A stretch of DNA of 39,716 nucleotides from Desulfobacterales bacterium (GTDB lineage Bacteria; Desulfobacterota; Desulfobacteria; Desulfobacterales; SpSt-501). The DNA is taken from assembly GCA_025454115.1 (NCBI GenBank), contig JALOPB010000010.1, forward strand, positions 1-39,716. Direction: 5' to 3'. The notes beneath the pieces are model-generated. The model was given only the letters and a program-made list of their open reading frames with translations. It ran no database searches and was not told the DNA's origin. This document shows positions 37,551 through 39,716 of this stretch, in pieces. The number at the start of each line of letters is the position of its first letter. Positions within the stretch are counted from its first letter, which is position 1. The translations under genes were made by a program, and so were the position numbers.

Positions 37551-38840
37551 ATGAAAAGATGGATTCTTCGACTGGCTGTGGTTTTGGCGATGGCATTTGC
37601 CTTGAGCCTGCCGGCGGCGGCTCAGAAGCAGGAAATCACGGTTCTCGTCTGGTCGCATTTCATCCCGGACGTGGACAAGGTGCTCAAGAAACACGCCGAG
37701 GAGTTCGGCGCCGCCAAGGGCGTCACGGTTCGCATTGACACCATCGACCTCAAGCAGTTCGCCTCCAAGAAGGCGGCCGAGGCCCAGGCCAAGTCCGGCC
37801 ATGACATCATCATGAACTACGGTGCCGACCCCATGCTCTACGATAAACTCCTGGCCGACGTGGACGACCTGGTCGGCGACCTGGGTAAGGCTTACGGCGA
37901 GCTGATTCCTCTGGCCGCCGAGACCTGCAAAGTCGGGGAGCACTGGAAATCCGTGCCATGGTATTATTATCCCTACCCGCTGGTCGTCCGCACCGACCTG
38001 ATCGCACAGGTCGGAGAAAAAGCGCCGGATACCTGGGACGATGTGCTGCGGATCGGCGCGAAGCTTAAAAAGATCGGCAAACCCGTTGGCATCCAGCTCG
38101 GCCACTCGCGCGATGGCAACGGAGCCATGCTGGCCCTGATGTGGGGCTACGGCGCGGCCATCACCGCCAAGGACGGCAAAACCGTCACGATCAACTCTCC
38201 GGAGACGATCAAGGCCGTGGAGTTTGTGAAAGCCCTTTACGCCGATGCCATGGACCCCGAGGTCATCTCCTGGGACGATGCCGCCAACAACCGCGCCGTC
38301 CTGGCCGGCACCTGCTCGATGGCGTTCAACAGCCCTAGCATTTACAAGGCTGCCAAGAGCAAGGACATCCGGGTGGCTGAGACCGACAAACCGCTAGCGG
38401 ACGCGATCGACCACATTCTGCCTCCGGCCGGACCCAAAGGCCGCTTCGCCTTCGCGGACTGCCTGACGCTGGGAATCTGGGAATTCTCCAAGAACAAGGA
38501 ATTGGCCAAGGAGTTCCTGAAATACCATTTCGCCAAGAAGCAGTTCGACGAGTTCCTCGAGGTAGCCGTGGGCTACAACGTCCCCTTCTTACAGGGGTAC
38601 CGTTCACATACGGTCTTCACCTCGGACCCCAAGATTCGATTCGTCGGTGAGATCGGCAAGTACGAGCATACTATCGGCTTCCCCGGCCCGGTGACGGCCC
38701 ATAGCCAGGTGGTGTGGGACATGTTCATCATCAACGACATGTTCGCCTATGCGGCCACCGGCAAAAAGAGCCCGAAAGAGGCCGTCGAATGGGCCGAAAA
38801 GGAGATCAAGGCCATCTATGCCGGCAAAGCCGGGCAATAA
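37551..38840 (+). CDS. Extracellular sugar-type ABC solute-binding protein
   Basis: Signal peptide MKRWILRLAVVLAMAFALSLPAAAQ; SBP family 1-like EITVLVWSHFIPDVDKVLKKHAEEFGAAKGVTVRIDTID; immediately downstream of permease/ATPase genes. Confidence 0.9.
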   Translation: MKRWILRLAVVLAMAFALSLPAAAQKQEITVLVWSHFIPDVDKVLKKHAEEFGAAKGVTVRIDTIDLKQFASKKAAEAQAKSGHDIIMNYGADPMLYDKLLADVDDLVGDLGKAYGELIPLAAETCKVGEHWKSVPWYYYPYPLVVRTDLIAQVGEKAPDTWDDVLRIGAKLKKIGKPVGIQLGHSRDGNGAMLALMWGYGAAITAKDGKTVTINSPETIKAVEFVKALYADAMDPEVISWDDAANNRAVLAGTCSMAFNSPSIYKAAKSKDIRVAETDKPLADAIDHILPPAGPKGRFAFADCLTLGIWEFSKNKELAKEFLKYHFAKKQFDEFLEVAVGYNVPFLQGYRSHTVFTSDPKIRFVGEIGKYEHTIGFPGPVTAHSQVVWDMFIINDMFAYAATGKKSPKEAVEWAEKEIKAIYAGKAGQ

Positions 38841-38895
38841 GATCGCAACCCGACCTCAGGAGCGGCCGGCGACGCACCGCCGGCCGCGGTTTTCA

Positions 38896-39248
38896 ATGAC
38901 GACCCCGACTGAGCAGAAGTCTTCCATCGAGGACATCCGTCGGCGCTTCGATGCCGATGTCGAGCGTTTCTCCAAACCGCTCCCGGCGGCAGCGTCTGGA
39001 TCACCGATCTGGTGGCTCACGAGATGGGCGGGGTTCAGGATCTGATGTGGGCGCGCTACGGGGCTTACCTGGAATCCCTGGGAGCTGAAGAATACCGGCG
39101 CAAAGTGTTTGACTACATCGACCGCGAGGACTCGCCTCGGCCGGTCACCTATCAAATGGACCTCCTGCGCCGGGTCGGCTTTATCGAGGTGGATTTGCTG
39201 CACAAGAATTCCTGCTTTGCGGCTTTCGGCGGCCGGAAAAGCTCTTGA
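38896..39248 (+). pseudogene. Class I SAM-dependent methyltransferase remnant: N-terminus and C-terminus present, SAM-binding core deleted, frames differ
   Basis: MTTPTEQKSSIEDIRRRFDADVERFSK in frame 1, then GGSVWITDLVAHEMGGVQDLMWARYGAYLESLGAEEYRRKVFDYIDREDSPRPVTYQMDLLRRVGFIEVDLLHKNSCFAAFGGRKSS in another frame; junction near 38975-38982. Confidence 0.7.
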
Positions 39249-39282
39249 ATCCATTTTTTTACGCGACTTGAGAGGAGGCATC

Positions 39283-39561
39283 ATGGCGCAAGATCCTGGA
39301 ATCGGCTATCGGGTGCAGGCGACCATCACTGGCGTCAAGGGCGAATGCGGCGCGGGACACCGGGTGGGCGAGACGTTCGAAATCAGCTGCTACAATCCCG
39401 GCGGTCTATGTGGCTGGTTCTACCATGACATCTTCCCCAACCTGAGCACGTTCCAGTTCGGGGGCAGCCTCCCCTGGTGGGAAGGAGACGCCATCGAGCT
39501 CAGATGCCCGGACCATCACAACCTGGTGACCATGTGGCTGAAACGGTTTCCGCGCGGATAG
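39283..39561 (+). CDS. TIGR04076-like small conserved protein
   Basis: 92 aa: GIGYRVQATITGVKGECGAGHRVGETFEISCYNPGGLCGWFYHDIFPNLSTFQFGGSLPWWEGDAIELRCPDHHNLVTMWLKR; SD gaggagg upstream. Confidence 0.75.
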   Translation: MAQDPGIGYRVQATITGVKGECGAGHRVGETFEISCYNPGGLCGWFYHDIFPNLSTFQFGGSLPWWEGDAIELRCPDHHNLVTMWLKRFPRG

Positions 39562-39589
39562 TTTGAAGTTAGTGCTTGAAAGTCGAAAC

Positions 39590-39610
39590 GGTATGACGTA
39601 ATATCATACC
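39590..39610. promoter_or_regulatory. Inverted repeat upstream of RHH gene (candidate autoregulatory operator)
   Basis: GGTATGA-CGTAATA-TCATACC, perfect 7-bp arms, ending at the ribosome binding site (ggagg) of the following ORF. Confidence 0.5.
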
Positions 39611-39623
39611 GGAGGTTATCCTT

Positions 39624-39716
39624 ATGGCGGCATCAAAAATAGCGATTACCATCGATGACAAAATTTTGAGACGACTTGACCTTCTGGTTCAATCCAATGT
39701 TTTTCCAAACCGCAGC
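39624..39716 (+). CDS. CopG/ribbon-helix-helix family protein, truncated by window edge (possible antitoxin)
   Basis: [31 protein letters not shown]: typical RHH N-terminus '[11 protein letters not shown].rlD.lv....f.nRS'; SD ggagg upstream. Confidence 0.7.
   Translation, partial: MAASKIAITIDDKILRRLDLLVQSNVFPNRS

Noticed and set aside
1-39716. CRISPR arrays, transposons, integrases, phage genes
   Set aside because: No regularly spaced repeats, transposase/integrase motifs or phage structural genes were seen in the sequence or ORF list.

Overview
Chromosomal window of a Gram-negative bacterium, probably Desulfobacterota/deltaproteobacteria-like (inference from gene content). It is mostly housekeeping genes. 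From left to right: an edge-truncated amino-acid-type ABC substrate-binding protein, a saccharopine dehydrogenase-like protein and an HtrA/DegQ protease; a radical SAM (TIGR03960/TIGR03936-type) protein next to RNase G; the origin-type cluster rpmH-rnpA-yidD-yidC-mnmE followed by two parS-like palindromes; a YkgJ-type Cys-cluster protein, a small conserved protein, an HNH nuclease and an orphan ATP-grasp enzyme; a type IV pilus minor pilin/PilY1 operon; a structured leader or sRNA candidate ahead of a GH17-GT2 (NdvB-like) glucan synthase; era, engB, an aminotransferase, hisG and hisI; PBP1A; an Elp3-like radical SAM protein; rnc, a PHP phosphoesterase and dksA; an MFS transporter; a complete sugar ABC transporter; a collapsed methyltransferase; a TIGR04076-like protein; and the start of a CopG/RHH protein. 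I found no CRISPR array, rRNA, tRNA or transposon. I do not see a clearly new multi-gene system. The most notable observations are: (1) mnmE carries two separate internal deletions, one frameshifting, next to parS sites; (2) a methyltransferase gene has lost its whole SAM-binding core through a similar clean internal deletion; (3) a promoter-to-terminator structured transcript lies ahead of the GH17-GT2 synthase; (4) an orphan ATP-grasp gene trails the pilus operon. No searches were run; all family calls are from reading the translations.
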